In this document: positions 8,431-17,342 of the stretch, piece after piece
Layout: each line of letters begins with the position of its first letter
Numbering within the stretch: position 1 is the stretch's first letter
Source: Mucilaginibacter frigoritolerans
GTDB lineage: Bacteria; Bacteroidota; Bacteroidia; Sphingobacteriales; Sphingobacteriaceae
Direction of reading: 5' to 3'
Assembly: GCF_007830615.1 (NCBI RefSeq)
Contig: NZ_VLLI01000007.1
Location: 1-64,000, forward strand
DNA: 64,000 bases
The notes under the pieces: generated by a model
What the model was told of the DNA's origin: nothing
Seen by the model: only the letters and a program-made list of their open reading frames with translations
The model's database searches: none
Program-made: the position numbers and the translations under genes

Positions 8431-9017
8431 TTTGCTTTACCACTCCTTTCTGGTAGCTGATCAGTGCTTTTCCCGGATGTTTCAAGCAATGTTCTTAATT
8501 GTTTTTTTGCTTCAGATAAATGCCAGCGCGAGGTGCCTTCACTTATGTTTAGCTGCTCACCTATCTCTTTATGACTAAATCCATCTATTACCGATAAATT
8601 AAAAACGGTTTGTGTAGCCAGAGGTAAAGTGCGGATGCTTTGTAAAATATCCTCAAAAAATAATTTTTCTAAAACAGAGGGTGATATAAAAAATTCGTCC
8701 TCATCTTTTTCTGTAAATAATAGTGCCTTATTAAATTTCATTTCGCTGCGACAAAGATCAATGGCAGTATAGATCATAATTTTCCTGATCCATCCACCCA
8801 GTTCGCCCTTCTCTGCATCAAAACTTTTTATCGATTGAAATACTTTTAAGAAACCGTTATTAAAAGCTTCCTTAGCAAGCTCTTTATCCGGCAAATAGTT
8901 ATAACATACCCGAAGCATATCGGCATGGCATAGCTTATACAGGGCCTCCTGGGCCGTGCGTTCATTATTTATACATCCATTTACCAGCTTTTCCGCCTGC
9001 TTTTTAGTAAGGTTCAT
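8427..9017 (-). CDS. ECF-type RNA polymerase sigma factor
   Basis: This is a 196-residue sigma-70 family protein with region 2 (about 33-67, including YLPDKELAKEAFNNGFLKVF) and region 4 (about 125-178, with the helix-turn-helix around HKEIGEQLNISEGTSRWHLS). It lacks regions 1 and 3, as ECF factors do. The stop codon overlaps the start of the beta-barrel gene (ATGA), and I infer that the two form one regulatory unit. There is no FecR-type anti-sigma and no SusC/SusD pair nearby, so this is not a typical polysaccharide-utilisation sigma. Target promoters are unknown. Confidence 0.92.
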   Translation of the reverse strand: MNLTKKQAEKLVNGCINNERTAQEALYKLCHADMLRVCYNYLPDKELAKEAFNNGFLKVFQSIKSFDAEKGELGGWIRKIMIYTAIDLCRSEMKFNKALLFTEKDEDEFFISPSVLEKLFFEDILQSIRTLPLATQTVFNLSVIDGFSHKEIGEQLNISEGTSRWHLSEAKKQLRTLLETSGKSTDQLPERSGKAK

Positions 9018-9181
9018 TCAAAATATACGTTCCCTTAACTGAATTATAAAGCTCTTCGTAAGCTGATTGATAAACGTTGGGTAAAAATCAAAATATTTAT
9101 TTTTAATTGTTGTTGTAAACGGGAGCCACCTTTACGTAAGCAGCCCCCGATGTTTATGATTGGACTCAGGTTAAAATTTCA

Positions 9182-9925
9182 TTATCTGCTTATCTGTTTA
9201 GGTGATATTAATACACCACTATTATAATTCCAGTTAAAGGTAATATTTGTTGTGGTTACTACCATGCTGCCGGTATAGGTTACACTATTTAAAGTAACAC
9301 TAAACGGATAAGCTCCAGTAGTTAATAAAGAAGGCTGCGTTTGTGTAAAATTAATAACTGCATACAAGGGGCCATTTCCACCAGTACAAGTTGCTGGCTG
9401 GGCAACATTAATAAAGTTTATGCCATAAGTATTATTTTTAAGGCTATCAGTATATCTGAGGGAGCTACCGCCGCAATATCCACTGCTTATCTGCGCTACA
9501 AATATCATATAGCTAGAGTCGGGACTGTTATGGAAATGCGGCACCAAAGTTATGTTGCCTGTAATTGGTACATAATTGTATTGTATTGTGGGGTGATAAA
9601 CGGAGTCTGATACAGTAAATGATGCTGAGGTAGTAACACCATTATCTTTTACCTGCACCTGGTAATTACCTGCTTTCTTAAAAAATACAATTGCCGCATT
9701 ATTTTTGGTAATCAGGCTATCAAATCCGGCAGGAGCTACACTCCAGTGGATACTGTCAGTTGCTTTTGCACCAACTAGTAAAAGCGTATCGGGCTGATTA
9801 ATGAGGGGTTTGTAAGTGGTAACATTGAGTTGTCCTTTTGTACTGCCTAAGTCGCCTTTGGTGCAGGCCGATATAGTAAAGATTAGCATTACAAGCGCCA
9901 GTAAACCACGTGTTGTGTTTTTCAT
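9182..9925 (-). CDS. Predicted lipoprotein with PKD-like region
   Basis: The protein is 247 residues, with a clear lipoprotein signal: basic start, hydrophobic core LLALVMLIFT and lipobox ISAC, with Cys at about 21. The mature part begins TKGDLG, which lacks the acidic run expected of surface-exported Bacteroidota lipoproteins, so a periplasm-facing position is more likely. Residues about 45-105 resemble an immunoglobulin/PKD-like beta domain (IHWSVAPAGFDSL, GNYQVQVKDNG). The rest is predicted beta-rich with no family I recognise. It is upstream of the sigma factor gene on the same strand, separated by 164 bases, so co-regulation is possible but not shown. Confidence 0.75.
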   Translation of the reverse strand: MKNTTRGLLALVMLIFTISACTKGDLGSTKGQLNVTTYKPLINQPDTLLLVGAKATDSIHWSVAPAGFDSLITKNNAAIVFFKKAGNYQVQVKDNGVTTSASFTVSDSVYHPTIQYNYVPITGNITLVPHFHNSPDSSYMIFVAQISSGYCGGSSLRYTDSLKNNTYGINFINVAQPATCTGGNGPLYAVINFTQTQPSLLTTGAYPFSVTLNSVTYTGSMVVTTTNITFNWNYNSGVLISPKQISR

Positions 9926-10091
9926 TTTGTTTTTAATTTAGGATGATTAATAATTTCTGTTTTATAGCATCATCGTACTAAAAATCAAATACGTTGGGTT
10001 AGCTCAGCATTTATTTGTTCATCATTCCTAAAAACTTTACTGCAAGAGTTGCCACACCATAAAAAATTATAAAACTTCCTACCTTTACCGC

Positions 10092-11045
10092 ATGCAATTT
10101 TCGCCAGAAATAGAAGAGCGACTTAGTCGTTTGCAGGAAAAATACGAGGCTATGGGTCAGGATATGATCTCGTACCTGGACGGCCTGCTTTATGCTGATT
10201 TTTTAACCTATTGGGATTATATCCACCTGGACACCCTATTAAGTTTACAAAGTCCTAAAACACCGTTTCCTGATGAAGAGATCTTTATCATTTACCACCA
10301 GATAACTGAGTTATATTTTAAACTGGCCCTGCATGAGTGCAAGCAGATTACCTCGGTACAACCTTTAACAGTTGACTTTTTTACTGCCCGGCTAAAACGT
10401 GTCAATCGTTATTTTGAAGCGCTTACCCAATCATTCGAGATTATGGTTGATGGGATGGAAAAAGAACAATTTTTAAAATTCCGGATGTCGCTACTGCCAG
10501 CCAGCGGATTTCAATCGGGCCAGTACCGCATGATTGAAATTTATGCCAGCGATTTTATTAACCTGGTTGCCCGTGATAAAAGGGAGGAGTTGAGTACCGC
10601 TAGCATTGAAAAGCAGTTTGAATTTCTTTACTGGAAGTTTGGCGCTACAGAGTTATCAACCGGTAAAAAAACGCTTACGCTCAAACAGTTCGAAAAGAAA
10701 TATGCCAAAACATTCATCGAACTGGGCAAAGAGAACATCAGCCTTAATTTTAATGCGCTATATCATCAGTTTAAAAACAATAACCAGACTACGCCTGAAC
10801 TGGAAGCTGAATTGAAACAACTGGACATCAACGTAAATGTAAACTGGCCGCTGTCGCATTATAAATCAGCAGTTCGTTATTTAAACCGCGATCCGGAAGA
10901 TATTAAAGCTACAGGTGGTACCAACTGGCAAAAGTACCTGCCTCCGCGCTTTCAAAAACGCATTTTTTATCCCGCTTTATGGAACACCGAAGAGGTAGAA
11001 AATTGGGGCAAAGGCTGGGTGGAAAGTGTGCTGAGTAGTCAGTAA
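10092..11045 (+). CDS. kynA: Tryptophan 2,3-dioxygenase
   Basis: This is a haem enzyme that opens the indole ring of L-tryptophan to N-formylkynurenine, the first step of the kynurenine pathway. The protein is 317 residues. Family signatures are the YADFLTYWDYIHLDTLLSLQ region at 34-53 (His45 matches the distal histidine), HQITELYFKL at 69-78, FRMSLLPASGFQSGQYR at 130-146, and a GGTNW segment near the C-terminus where substrate-binding residues lie. A -7-like box TACCTTTA at 10080-10087 is just upstream of the ATG. No other kynurenine-pathway gene is adjacent. Confidence 0.92.
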   Translation: MQFSPEIEERLSRLQEKYEAMGQDMISYLDGLLYADFLTYWDYIHLDTLLSLQSPKTPFPDEEIFIIYHQITELYFKLALHECKQITSVQPLTVDFFTARLKRVNRYFEALTQSFEIMVDGMEKEQFLKFRMSLLPASGFQSGQYRMIEIYASDFINLVARDKREELSTASIEKQFEFLYWKFGATELSTGKKTLTLKQFEKKYAKTFIELGKENISLNFNALYHQFKNNNQTTPELEAELKQLDINVNVNWPLSHYKSAVRYLNRDPEDIKATGGTNWQKYLPPRFQKRIFYPALWNTEEVENWGKGWVESVLSSQ

Positions 11046-11125
11046 GCAGTTGACAATTCCCAGTTAGCAATTTTAACGCAAAAAAAGTATAATCTGTTAA
11101 CTGCGAACTGAAAACCGCAAACTGA
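11039..11125. repeat. Long imperfect inverted repeat between kynA and ilvE
   Basis: The arms at 11039-11069 and 11095-11125 pair at 23 of 31 positions around a 25-base AT-rich loop. The words CAGTTAGCA, AACTGCGAACTG and AAACTGA show the internal repetitiveness typical of these elements. The left arm overlaps the last codons of kynA. It could attenuate read-through into ilvE. Confidence 0.65.
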
Positions 11126-11185
11126 AGTATCAACTAATAAAAAAAAATCCTAACTTGCCGTTTTCTATATTAAATACTTACGGCC

Positions 11186-12250
11186 ATGACTGAAACGCTG
11201 GACATCAAGATCACCAAAACCAATCACTCACGCTTGAGTGAAACCGATTTTAACAATTTACCCTTTGGCAAAATTTTTACCGACCACATGTTTGTGGCCG
11301 ATTACGTCAATGGCGAATGGACAAACTTTGAGATTATTCCTTTCGGCGAAATTGGATTGAGTCCGGCTATTTCATCATTGCATTATGGCCAATCATTTTT
11401 TGAAGGAATAAAGGCTTACAAACATGCTGACGGCACAGTTTCTGTTTTCCGTCCTGACAAAAATGCTATCCGTTTTAATAAATCGGCCGAGCGTTTGTGC
11501 ATGCCTACTTTGCCTGAAGAAATATTTTTACAAAGCATTGCTGCCGTTGTAGATATTGACCGTGATTGGGTACCTGCAAAAGCTAACCATGCTTTATATA
11601 TAAGACCGTTTATGTTTGCAACAGATCCTTTCCTTGGAGTTGCACCATCGTCAACATACAAATACATGGTTTTATTATGCCCTGTAGGCCCATATTTTTC
11701 AAAAACATTACGCGTTAAAATAGAAACGCACTACACCCGCTCTGCCGAAGGTGGTATGGGTTATGCAAAGTCATCAGGCAATTATGGTGGCAGTATGTTG
11801 CCGGCCAAAAAAGCTACCGAAGAAGGTTTCGACCAATTGATATGGACCGATGCCAAGAACCACGAATACGTGGAAGAAATGGGAGCCGCCAACGTAATAT
11901 TTGTACTGGATGGCAAACTGATTACCCCATCAACCCGTGATACCATTTTGGATGGTGTTACCCGCGATACCGTTCTAACCCTTGCCCGCGAATGGGGAAT
12001 ACCAGTTGAAGAACGTCGCGTATCTGTTGCTGAAATTATTGAAGGTGCCAAAAACGGCAAACTACAGGATGCCTTTGGCGCCGGTACAGCTGCAACCATT
12101 GCACCCGTTGGTTCTATCAGCCACAATGGTGAGGAGTACTTTTTAATTGATCCAAAAGAAAGAGAATTTTCTCAAAAAATACTAAAAGCTCTTGATGCCA
12201 TTAAATATGGTACCGTTGCTGATACCCACGGTTGGAATTATACTGTTTAA
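11186..12250 (+). CDS. ilvE: Branched-chain amino acid aminotransferase
   Basis: This is a PLP-dependent fold-type IV aminotransferase that catalyses the last step of valine, leucine and isoleucine synthesis (2-oxo acids plus glutamate). The protein is 354 residues, the length of the BCAT-II group that includes the eukaryotic enzymes. The PLP lysine is about residue 195 in GYAKSSGNYGGS. Other signatures are YIRPFMFATDPFLGV and EEMGAANVIFV. It precedes the ilv-leu cluster on the same strand, but a convergent gene (12402-13322) and an inverted repeat separate them, so it is probably a separate transcription unit. Confidence 0.95.
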   Translation: MTETLDIKITKTNHSRLSETDFNNLPFGKIFTDHMFVADYVNGEWTNFEIIPFGEIGLSPAISSLHYGQSFFEGIKAYKHADGTVSVFRPDKNAIRFNKSAERLCMPTLPEEIFLQSIAAVVDIDRDWVPAKANHALYIRPFMFATDPFLGVAPSSTYKYMVLLCPVGPYFSKTLRVKIETHYTRSAEGGMGYAKSSGNYGGSMLPAKKATEEGFDQLIWTDAKNHEYVEEMGAANVIFVLDGKLITPSTRDTILDGVTRDTVLTLAREWGIPVEERRVSVAEIIEGAKNGKLQDAFGAGTAATIAPVGSISHNGEEYFLIDPKEREFSQKILKALDAIKYGTVADTHGWNYTV

Positions 12251-12264
12251 ATAAGTACTAAGCT

Positions 12265-12309
12265 AAGTCTAAAGTTGAGAGTCAAAAAAAGACGCTCAAC
12301 TTTAGACTT
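12265..12309. terminator. Near-perfect stem-loop after ilvE
   Basis: The arms AAGTCTAAAGTTGAGAGTC (12265-12283) and GACGCTCAACTTTAGACTT (12291-12309) pair at 18 of 19 positions around a loop of seven A residues. It lies between convergent genes (ilvE ending at 12250, the next ending at 12402), so it fits a bidirectional terminator. It lacks a T-run on the plus strand right after the stem. Confidence 0.6.
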
Positions 12310-12401
12310 AAAAAAATATTTCAAATAGACAGTTATTACATAATTTAACAAGCATGCAATCAGCAATGAATAGCCATTGTTACACATGCGTACTACTGTT
12401 G

Positions 12402-13322
12402 CTATTTATCGCTCATTTCCATATCTACAACTACAGAAACAGGAAAGGTTAGTCCTCCTGGTGTTGCGGGGCTATCCTTGGCTTCCATTATCCCATTTAT
12501 AGCTGTACTCATTTTTGATTCTTTTATCCAACCAGTAGTTAAATCAATCTGCACATCCGTTGTTGAAGTTCCGTTTACATTAATGAAACGTATAGGTATA
12601 TTATTACGTGTAATAAAAGCACCGTTTCCATCTGCCTGTATCACCGCATCACCATGTATCTTGTATATTTTATCCGTAATTCCCTTTAAGGTATAAGTAG
12701 TTATAATGTTTGCTAATATCGTTGTCTGAAACTTAGTTTTAGCTACCCATTGGTCATTAAGTCCAATTTCTTTATCTGGATATACCGTAAAAACATTCTG
12801 AAAGCTGCTTTTTATCGCCTCTTCTCCAAAGGTCTTCTCCAGTTGTGCCTTAATTTGCGCTTTTTGACTTGCTGTAATTTGAGGAAAATCGGCAAATATT
12901 TCTGCATAAACATTTTCCATATTTTTTATTTCAAGCACCTTACCTCTTTTATCAATTGTCATTAAAAAAGGCCTATTGACCATTTTAGATGCAATTTTTG
13001 AGACCATGTTTTGACTGACTTTATCTGATGAATCAAAATCGATCTTTTTACCTTCAACCTCCATGTGCATATTTATTCTTAAATATTGCACTTCCATCTG
13101 ATAAACAGAATCTTTTATAGAAACAACCTTGTGAGATAATTTTCCACTAATAAGCGTACTAACAAGATGTTGAACGCCATTAATCTTTTCAATCATGGAA
13201 AGGTTGGCGTCAGTTGCCATGTAGTAAGTACTATCTTGTTTTAAATTAAGCAATAACATTCTTTTTTGCGCAAAGCAACTCAGGCTAACGAATAGCATAA
13301 ATAAGGATAGGGAAATTTTCAT
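12402..13322 (-). CDS. Secreted protein of unknown function (DUF6263-like)
   Basis: The protein is 306 residues from the chosen ATG at 13322, which places a clean signal peptide at the N-terminus (MKISLSLFMLFVSLSCFAQ). The longer frame starting at 13355 would put 11 polar residues ahead of the signal and is disfavoured. The mature protein is predicted beta-rich, without cysteines, and resembles the Bacteroidota DUF6263 proteins; I recall that name but could not check it. The role is unknown. It runs against ilvE and divergently from the ilv-leu cluster, and breaks what would otherwise be one run of branched-chain genes. Confidence 0.75.
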   Translation of the reverse strand: MKISLSLFMLFVSLSCFAQKRMLLLNLKQDSTYYMATDANLSMIEKINGVQHLVSTLISGKLSHKVVSIKDSVYQMEVQYLRINMHMEVEGKKIDFDSSDKVSQNMVSKIASKMVNRPFLMTIDKRGKVLEIKNMENVYAEIFADFPQITASQKAQIKAQLEKTFGEEAIKSSFQNVFTVYPDKEIGLNDQWVAKTKFQTTILANIITTYTLKGITDKIYKIHGDAVIQADGNGAFITRNNIPIRFINVNGTSTTDVQIDLTTGWIKESKMSTAINGIMEAKDSPATPGGLTFPVSVVVDMEMSDK

Positions 13323-13576
13323 TGGGTAAATATGCTGAAAGATTTCAGCCCCCAATTAAAAATTTCAAATTATTAATAATTGCGCCAACCACATTTACCC
13401 TCAATTAACTCTCCACTCTTTTTAACTAATCCGTATATTTTTATACCCGTAAATCTCTGCATCAAAAAGCACCTCTTCACATCAATATTTTTCTACCATC
13501 TGGCAATTTCAGGCAGAAATCCGGCCACTTGCTATGCATGCATAATTTATGTACTGAATACCGTTTTGAACTTTGG
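13323..13576. other. Divergent intergenic region
   Basis: This AT-rich gap lies between the divergent secreted-protein gene and the ilv-leu promoter area. One 77-codon frame (13380-13613) crosses it, but its composition and lack of any recognisable motif argue against a gene. It should hold the promoter of the minus-strand gene, though I find no convincing TAnnTTTG box there. Confidence 0.4.
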
Positions 13577-13605
13577 TATATTTGTTAAATTATTTTATAT
13601 CTTTA
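13577..13605 (+). promoter_or_regulatory. ilvD: Candidate promoter of the ilv-leu cluster
   Basis: TATATTTG at 13577-13584 matches TAnnTTTG exactly, and a second near-match TATCTTTA is at 13598-13605. TTTG at 13572-13575 could serve as the -33 box of the second, with a 22-base spacer. Either start would leave a leader of roughly 190-210 bases before ilvD, unusually long for this genome. Confidence 0.4.
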
Positions 13606-13665
13606 TAAACTAATTAATCAATTTATTATATCGCCATAATTAATAATTGCAGAATTAAATACTAA

Positions 13666-13713
13666 ATGAAATTAATTTTTTATTCACTTGTTATTCCTTT
13701 GGGCTATCTCTAA
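13666..13713 (+). CDS. Possible leader peptide of the ilv-leu cluster
   Basis: A 15-codon frame reads MKLIFYSLVIPLGYL and stops at TAA, inside the leader between the candidate promoter and ilvD. Seven of the 15 residues are Leu, Ile or Val, the end products of the operon, which is the hallmark of ribosome-mediated attenuation. Against it, AT-rich sequence favours Leu and Ile codons by chance, no ribosome-binding site is visible, and the downstream 80 bases show only weak AT-rich pairing (around TTAGTTAATTAGTTAA) plus a small GCTG/CAGC hairpin at 13778-13788 next to the ilvD start. Confidence 0.35.
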   Translation: MKLIFYSLVIPLGYL

Positions 13714-13795
13714 CTTACAAATATCAATTTACAGAACCTTAGTTAATTAGTTAATATTTAATTTTTCAGTACAAAAAGCTGCTACAGCAAATAAC

Positions 13796-15508
13796 ATGAG
13801 CGCACCAACAAATACTACAGAAGCGATAGAATTGAACCGTTACAGCAAAACGTTAACACAAGACCCTACCCAGCCGGCAGCACAAGCCATGCTTTACGGA
13901 ATAGGTTTAACTGATGATGATTTGAAAAAGGCACAAGTGGGTGTGGCAAGTATGGGTTATGATGGTAATACCTGCAATATGCACCTTAACGACCTTGCTA
14001 AACTGGTTAAAAAAGGTATTTGGGAAGAAGATTTGGTGGGACTTATTTTTAATACTATTGGCGTAAGCGATGGTATGAGCATGGGTACCGATGGTATGCG
14101 TTATTCATTGGTTAGCCGTGATGTTATTGCTGATTCTATTGAAGCAGTTTGCGGCGCACAATATTATGATGGTTTAATTACACTACCGGGTTGCGATAAA
14201 AACATGCCTGGTTCTGTGATGGCTATGGGCAGATTGAACCGCCCGTCAATTATGGTTTACGGTGGCACTATTAAACCAGGGCATTATAAAGGAGAAGATT
14301 TAAACATTGTTTCGGCATTTGAAGCTTTGGGCCAGAAGTTAGCAGGAACTATAACTCCTGAAGATTTTATGGGCGTGGTAAAAAACGCCTGCCCAAGTGC
14401 AGGTGCCTGCGGTGGTATTTATACAGCTAATACTATGGCATCGGCAATTGAGGCTTTAGGCATGAGTTTGCCCTATTCATCATCAAACCCTGCATTAAGC
14501 GACGAAAAGAAAGCAGAATGCCTTGCAGCTGGTAAAGCGATAAAGATCTTGCTTGAAAAAGATATTAAACCATCAGACATTATGACCCGCAAGGCATTTG
14601 AAAATGCTATTGTAACCATTATGGCTCTAGGCGGATCAACCAATGCGGTGCTACACTTAATTGCCATGGCAAAAAGTGTAGGTGTTAAATTAACTCAGGA
14701 TGATTTCCAGTCGGTAAGTAACCGTATCCCGGTACTGGCCGATATGAAGCCAAGCGGTAAATACATGATGGAAGATTTGCATAATATTGGCGGTGTTCCG
14801 GCGGTAATGAAATATCTGCTTAAAAAAGGCTTACTACATGGCGAGTGTTTAACGGTAACCGGCAAAACAATTGAAGAAAATCTGGTTAATGTTCCTGATC
14901 TGGAATTTGAAAACCAGAAGATCATCTTCCCTGTAAATAATCCGATTAAAAAAACTGGTCACTTACAAATATTATACGGAAACCTTGCAGAAGGCGGCAG
15001 CGTTGCCAAAATTACCGGTAAAGAGGGCGAACGCTTCGAAGGCCCTGCCCGTGTATTTGATGGCGAATTTGAACTGATTGATGGTATACAAAGCGGCCGC
15101 GTTAAAGCAGGCGATGTGGTAGTTATCCGCAATATTGGCCCTAAAGGCGCGCCGGGTATGCCCGAAATGCTGAAACCTACAGGCGCTATTTTTGGTGCAG
15201 GCTTAGGCGCTTCAGTAGCGTTAATTACTGATGGCCGTTTCTCTGGAGGTACACACGGTTTTGTGGTGGGTCACATTACTCCAGAGGCATATGATGGCGG
15301 CTTAATTGGTTTGGTTAATGATAATGATATCATTGAAATTGATGCCAACAACCTTACCATGACATTGAAGGTATCTGAAGAAGAAATAGCAAAACGCCGC
15401 ACCAACTGGGTTAGGCCAGCGTTAAAAGCAACAAAAGGATTACTGTACAAATACGCCAAAACCGTTAGCACTGCCGCCGAAGGTTGTGTTACCGACGAGA
15501 TGGAATAA
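13796..15508 (+). CDS. ilvD: Dihydroxy-acid dehydratase
   Basis: This enzyme dehydrates 2,3-dihydroxy-isovalerate and 2,3-dihydroxy-3-methylvalerate to the 2-oxo acids for valine, leucine and isoleucine. The protein is 570 residues, normal length. Cys60 (GNTCNMHL), Cys133 (GCDKNMPG) and Cys205 (CPSAGACGG) are present, the three-cysteine pattern seen in [2Fe-2S] family members. The C-terminal TDGRFSGG motif is conserved. It is the first structural gene of the plus-strand cluster and follows the leader region that may control the operon. Confidence 0.97.
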   Translation: MSAPTNTTEAIELNRYSKTLTQDPTQPAAQAMLYGIGLTDDDLKKAQVGVASMGYDGNTCNMHLNDLAKLVKKGIWEEDLVGLIFNTIGVSDGMSMGTDGMRYSLVSRDVIADSIEAVCGAQYYDGLITLPGCDKNMPGSVMAMGRLNRPSIMVYGGTIKPGHYKGEDLNIVSAFEALGQKLAGTITPEDFMGVVKNACPSAGACGGIYTANTMASAIEALGMSLPYSSSNPALSDEKKAECLAAGKAIKILLEKDIKPSDIMTRKAFENAIVTIMALGGSTNAVLHLIAMAKSVGVKLTQDDFQSVSNRIPVLADMKPSGKYMMEDLHNIGGVPAVMKYLLKKGLLHGECLTVTGKTIEENLVNVPDLEFENQKIIFPVNNPIKKTGHLQILYGNLAEGGSVAKITGKEGERFEGPARVFDGEFELIDGIQSGRVKAGDVVVIRNIGPKGAPGMPEMLKPTGAIFGAGLGASVALITDGRFSGGTHGFVVGHITPEAYDGGLIGLVNDNDIIEIDANNLTMTLKVSEEEIAKRRTNWVRPALKATKGLLYKYAKTVSTAAEGCVTDEME

Positions 15509-15547
15509 AGCAACGTAAAACGACTAATAAATTAAATCCGAAATCGA

Positions 15548-15563
15548 TCCGCCAATTGGCGGA
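15548..15563. repeat. Perfect 16-bp palindrome between ilvD and ilvB
   Basis: TCCGCCAATTGGCGGA is a perfect palindrome, flanked on both sides by the direct word AAATCCGAAAT. A related sequence, GATCCGCCAATGGTGGAG, occurs between the second methyltransferase gene and leuA (about 22117-22134), so it seems to belong to a dispersed family. It could be a regulator site or the core of a REP-like element. Confidence 0.6.
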
Positions 15564-15585
15564 CGAAATCCGAAATAAATAAGAT

Positions 15586-17325
15586 ATGGAAGTAGCACAG
15601 GAAATATTAAACGCACCATCTGTAACAAAAGAAGCAGTTGAGTTATCAGGATCGCAGGCTTTACTGGAAGCATTGATCGTTGAAGGTGTGGATACCATTT
15701 TTGGTTATCCAGGTGGCGCAATTATGCCCATTTATGATGCCTTGTATGATTATCATGATAAACTGAACCATATCCTCGTCCGCCACGAACAAGGTGGTAT
15801 CCATGCAGGACAAGGCTATGCACGTACATCAGGCAAAGTGGGTGTAGTATTTGCAACCAGTGGCCCAGGTGCTACTAACCTGGTAACCGGATTAGCCGAT
15901 GCACAAATTGATAGTACACCGTTAGTGTGCATCACCGGGCAGGTATTTGCCCACCTGTTAGGTACCGATGCTTTCCAGGAAACTGATGTAATTAACATCA
16001 CTACTCCGGTAACTAAATGGAACTACCAGGTAACAGATGCAACCGAAATTCCGGAAGTAATTGCCAAGGCATTTTATATCGCCAAAAGCGGTCGCCCCGG
16101 ACCAGTGTTAATTGACATTACCAAAAACGCACAGATACAGAAGTTTAACTTTGAAGGTTATACTCCTTGCAAACATATCCGTAGCTACAGGCCTAAACCA
16201 ATTGTTCGTCCGCAGTATATTCAGGAAGCGGCCGAATTAATTAATGCGGCAAAAAAACCATTTGTTTTATGGGGGCAGGGTGTAATATTGGGCAGTGCCG
16301 AGCAGGAGTTTAAAACTTTTATTGAAAAGAGTGGCATTCCAGCGGCGTGGACCATATTAGGCGCCGGTGCTATACCAACAGATCATCCGCTCAATGTGGG
16401 TATGCTGGGTATGCATGGCAACTACGGCCCTAACGTATTAACCAATGAATGTGATGTGCTGATTGCTATAGGTATGCGTTTTGATGATCGTGTAACAGGT
16501 CGTTTAGATAAATATGCTAAACAGGCAAAGGTTGTTCATTTAGATATTGACCCTGCAGAGATCGATAAAAACGTAAAATCAACTGTACCAGTTTGGGGCG
16601 ATTGTAAAGAAACATTACCACTACTCACAGAACTTATCGAACCCAAAAAACATACCGAATGGCTTGCTAAGTTTAACGACTACACTTCAAAAGAATTTGA
16701 CGCAGTTATTGAGGCTGAACTAAACCCCAAAACGGAAGAAATGACGATGGGCGAGGTAATTAAACAACTAAACGAAATTACCAAAGGCGAAGCTATTATT
16801 GTTTCTGACGTTGGTCAGCACCAAATGGTGGCCTGCCGTTATGCCAAACTGAACAAAACCCGTAGCAATATTACCAGTGGTGGTTTAGGTACTATGGGCT
16901 TTGCGTTGCCTGCTGCAATTGGGGCTAAATTTGGCGCCCAGGACCGTGATGTTATTGCCATTATTGGCGATGGTGGCTTCCAGATGACCTTGCAGGAATT
17001 AGGCACCATTATGCAAACAGGTGTTAATGTAAAAATCATTATTCTTAATAACCGTTTCCTGGGCATGGTACGCCAATGGCAGGAATTGTTTAACGAACGC
17101 CGCTATTCTTTTGTGGATATCCAAAGTCCTGATTTTGTTGCGCTTGCTGCAGCTTATAGAATACCTGGCAAATGTATATCAGACAGAGCAGATTTACCCG
17201 GTGCACTAAATGAAATGCTGAACAATAAAGGCTCATTCCTTTTAGAAGTGATGGTAACCAAGGAAAACAACGTATTCCCAATGGTGCCGCAAGGATGCAG
17301 TGTTGCCGAAATCAGGCTTAAATAA
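15586..17325 (+). CDS. ilvB: Acetolactate synthase, large (catalytic) subunit
   Basis: This ThDP/FAD enzyme condenses pyruvate with pyruvate or 2-oxobutyrate, the first common step of branched-chain synthesis. The protein is 579 residues. The catalytic glutamate Glu68 lies in VRHEQGGIHAGQGYAR. The ThDP/Mg motif runs from GDGGFQMTLQELG (about 461) to ILNNRFLGMVRQWQ. The FAD middle domain includes GAGAIPTDHP and GMRFDDRVTG. The regulatory subunit follows 17 bases later. Confidence 0.97.
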   Translation: MEVAQEILNAPSVTKEAVELSGSQALLEALIVEGVDTIFGYPGGAIMPIYDALYDYHDKLNHILVRHEQGGIHAGQGYARTSGKVGVVFATSGPGATNLVTGLADAQIDSTPLVCITGQVFAHLLGTDAFQETDVINITTPVTKWNYQVTDATEIPEVIAKAFYIAKSGRPGPVLIDITKNAQIQKFNFEGYTPCKHIRSYRPKPIVRPQYIQEAAELINAAKKPFVLWGQGVILGSAEQEFKTFIEKSGIPAAWTILGAGAIPTDHPLNVGMLGMHGNYGPNVLTNECDVLIAIGMRFDDRVTGRLDKYAKQAKVVHLDIDPAEIDKNVKSTVPVWGDCKETLPLLTELIEPKKHTEWLAKFNDYTSKEFDAVIEAELNPKTEEMTMGEVIKQLNEITKGEAIIVSDVGQHQMVACRYAKLNKTRSNITSGGLGTMGFALPAAIGAKFGAQDRDVIAIIGDGGFQMTLQELGTIMQTGVNVKIIILNNRFLGMVRQWQELFNERRYSFVDIQSPDFVALAAAYRIPGKCISDRADLPGALNEMLNNKGSFLLEVMVTKENNVFPMVPQGCSVAEIRLK

Positions 17326-17342
17326 TCCCTAAAAAAGAAAAC

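Noticed and set aside
13380..13613. 77-codon frame in the gap before ilvD
   Set aside because: No motif, AT-rich composition, and it overlaps the likely promoter of the ilv-leu cluster.
13577..13795. T-box or other known riboswitch in the ilvD leader
   Set aside because: I looked for the T-box TGGN-type sequence with a strong terminator and found neither; the leader is AT-rich with only weak stems.
15816..17281. Antisense frames within ilvB
   Set aside because: The forward frame is a full-length conserved enzyme; the antisense frames have no family features.
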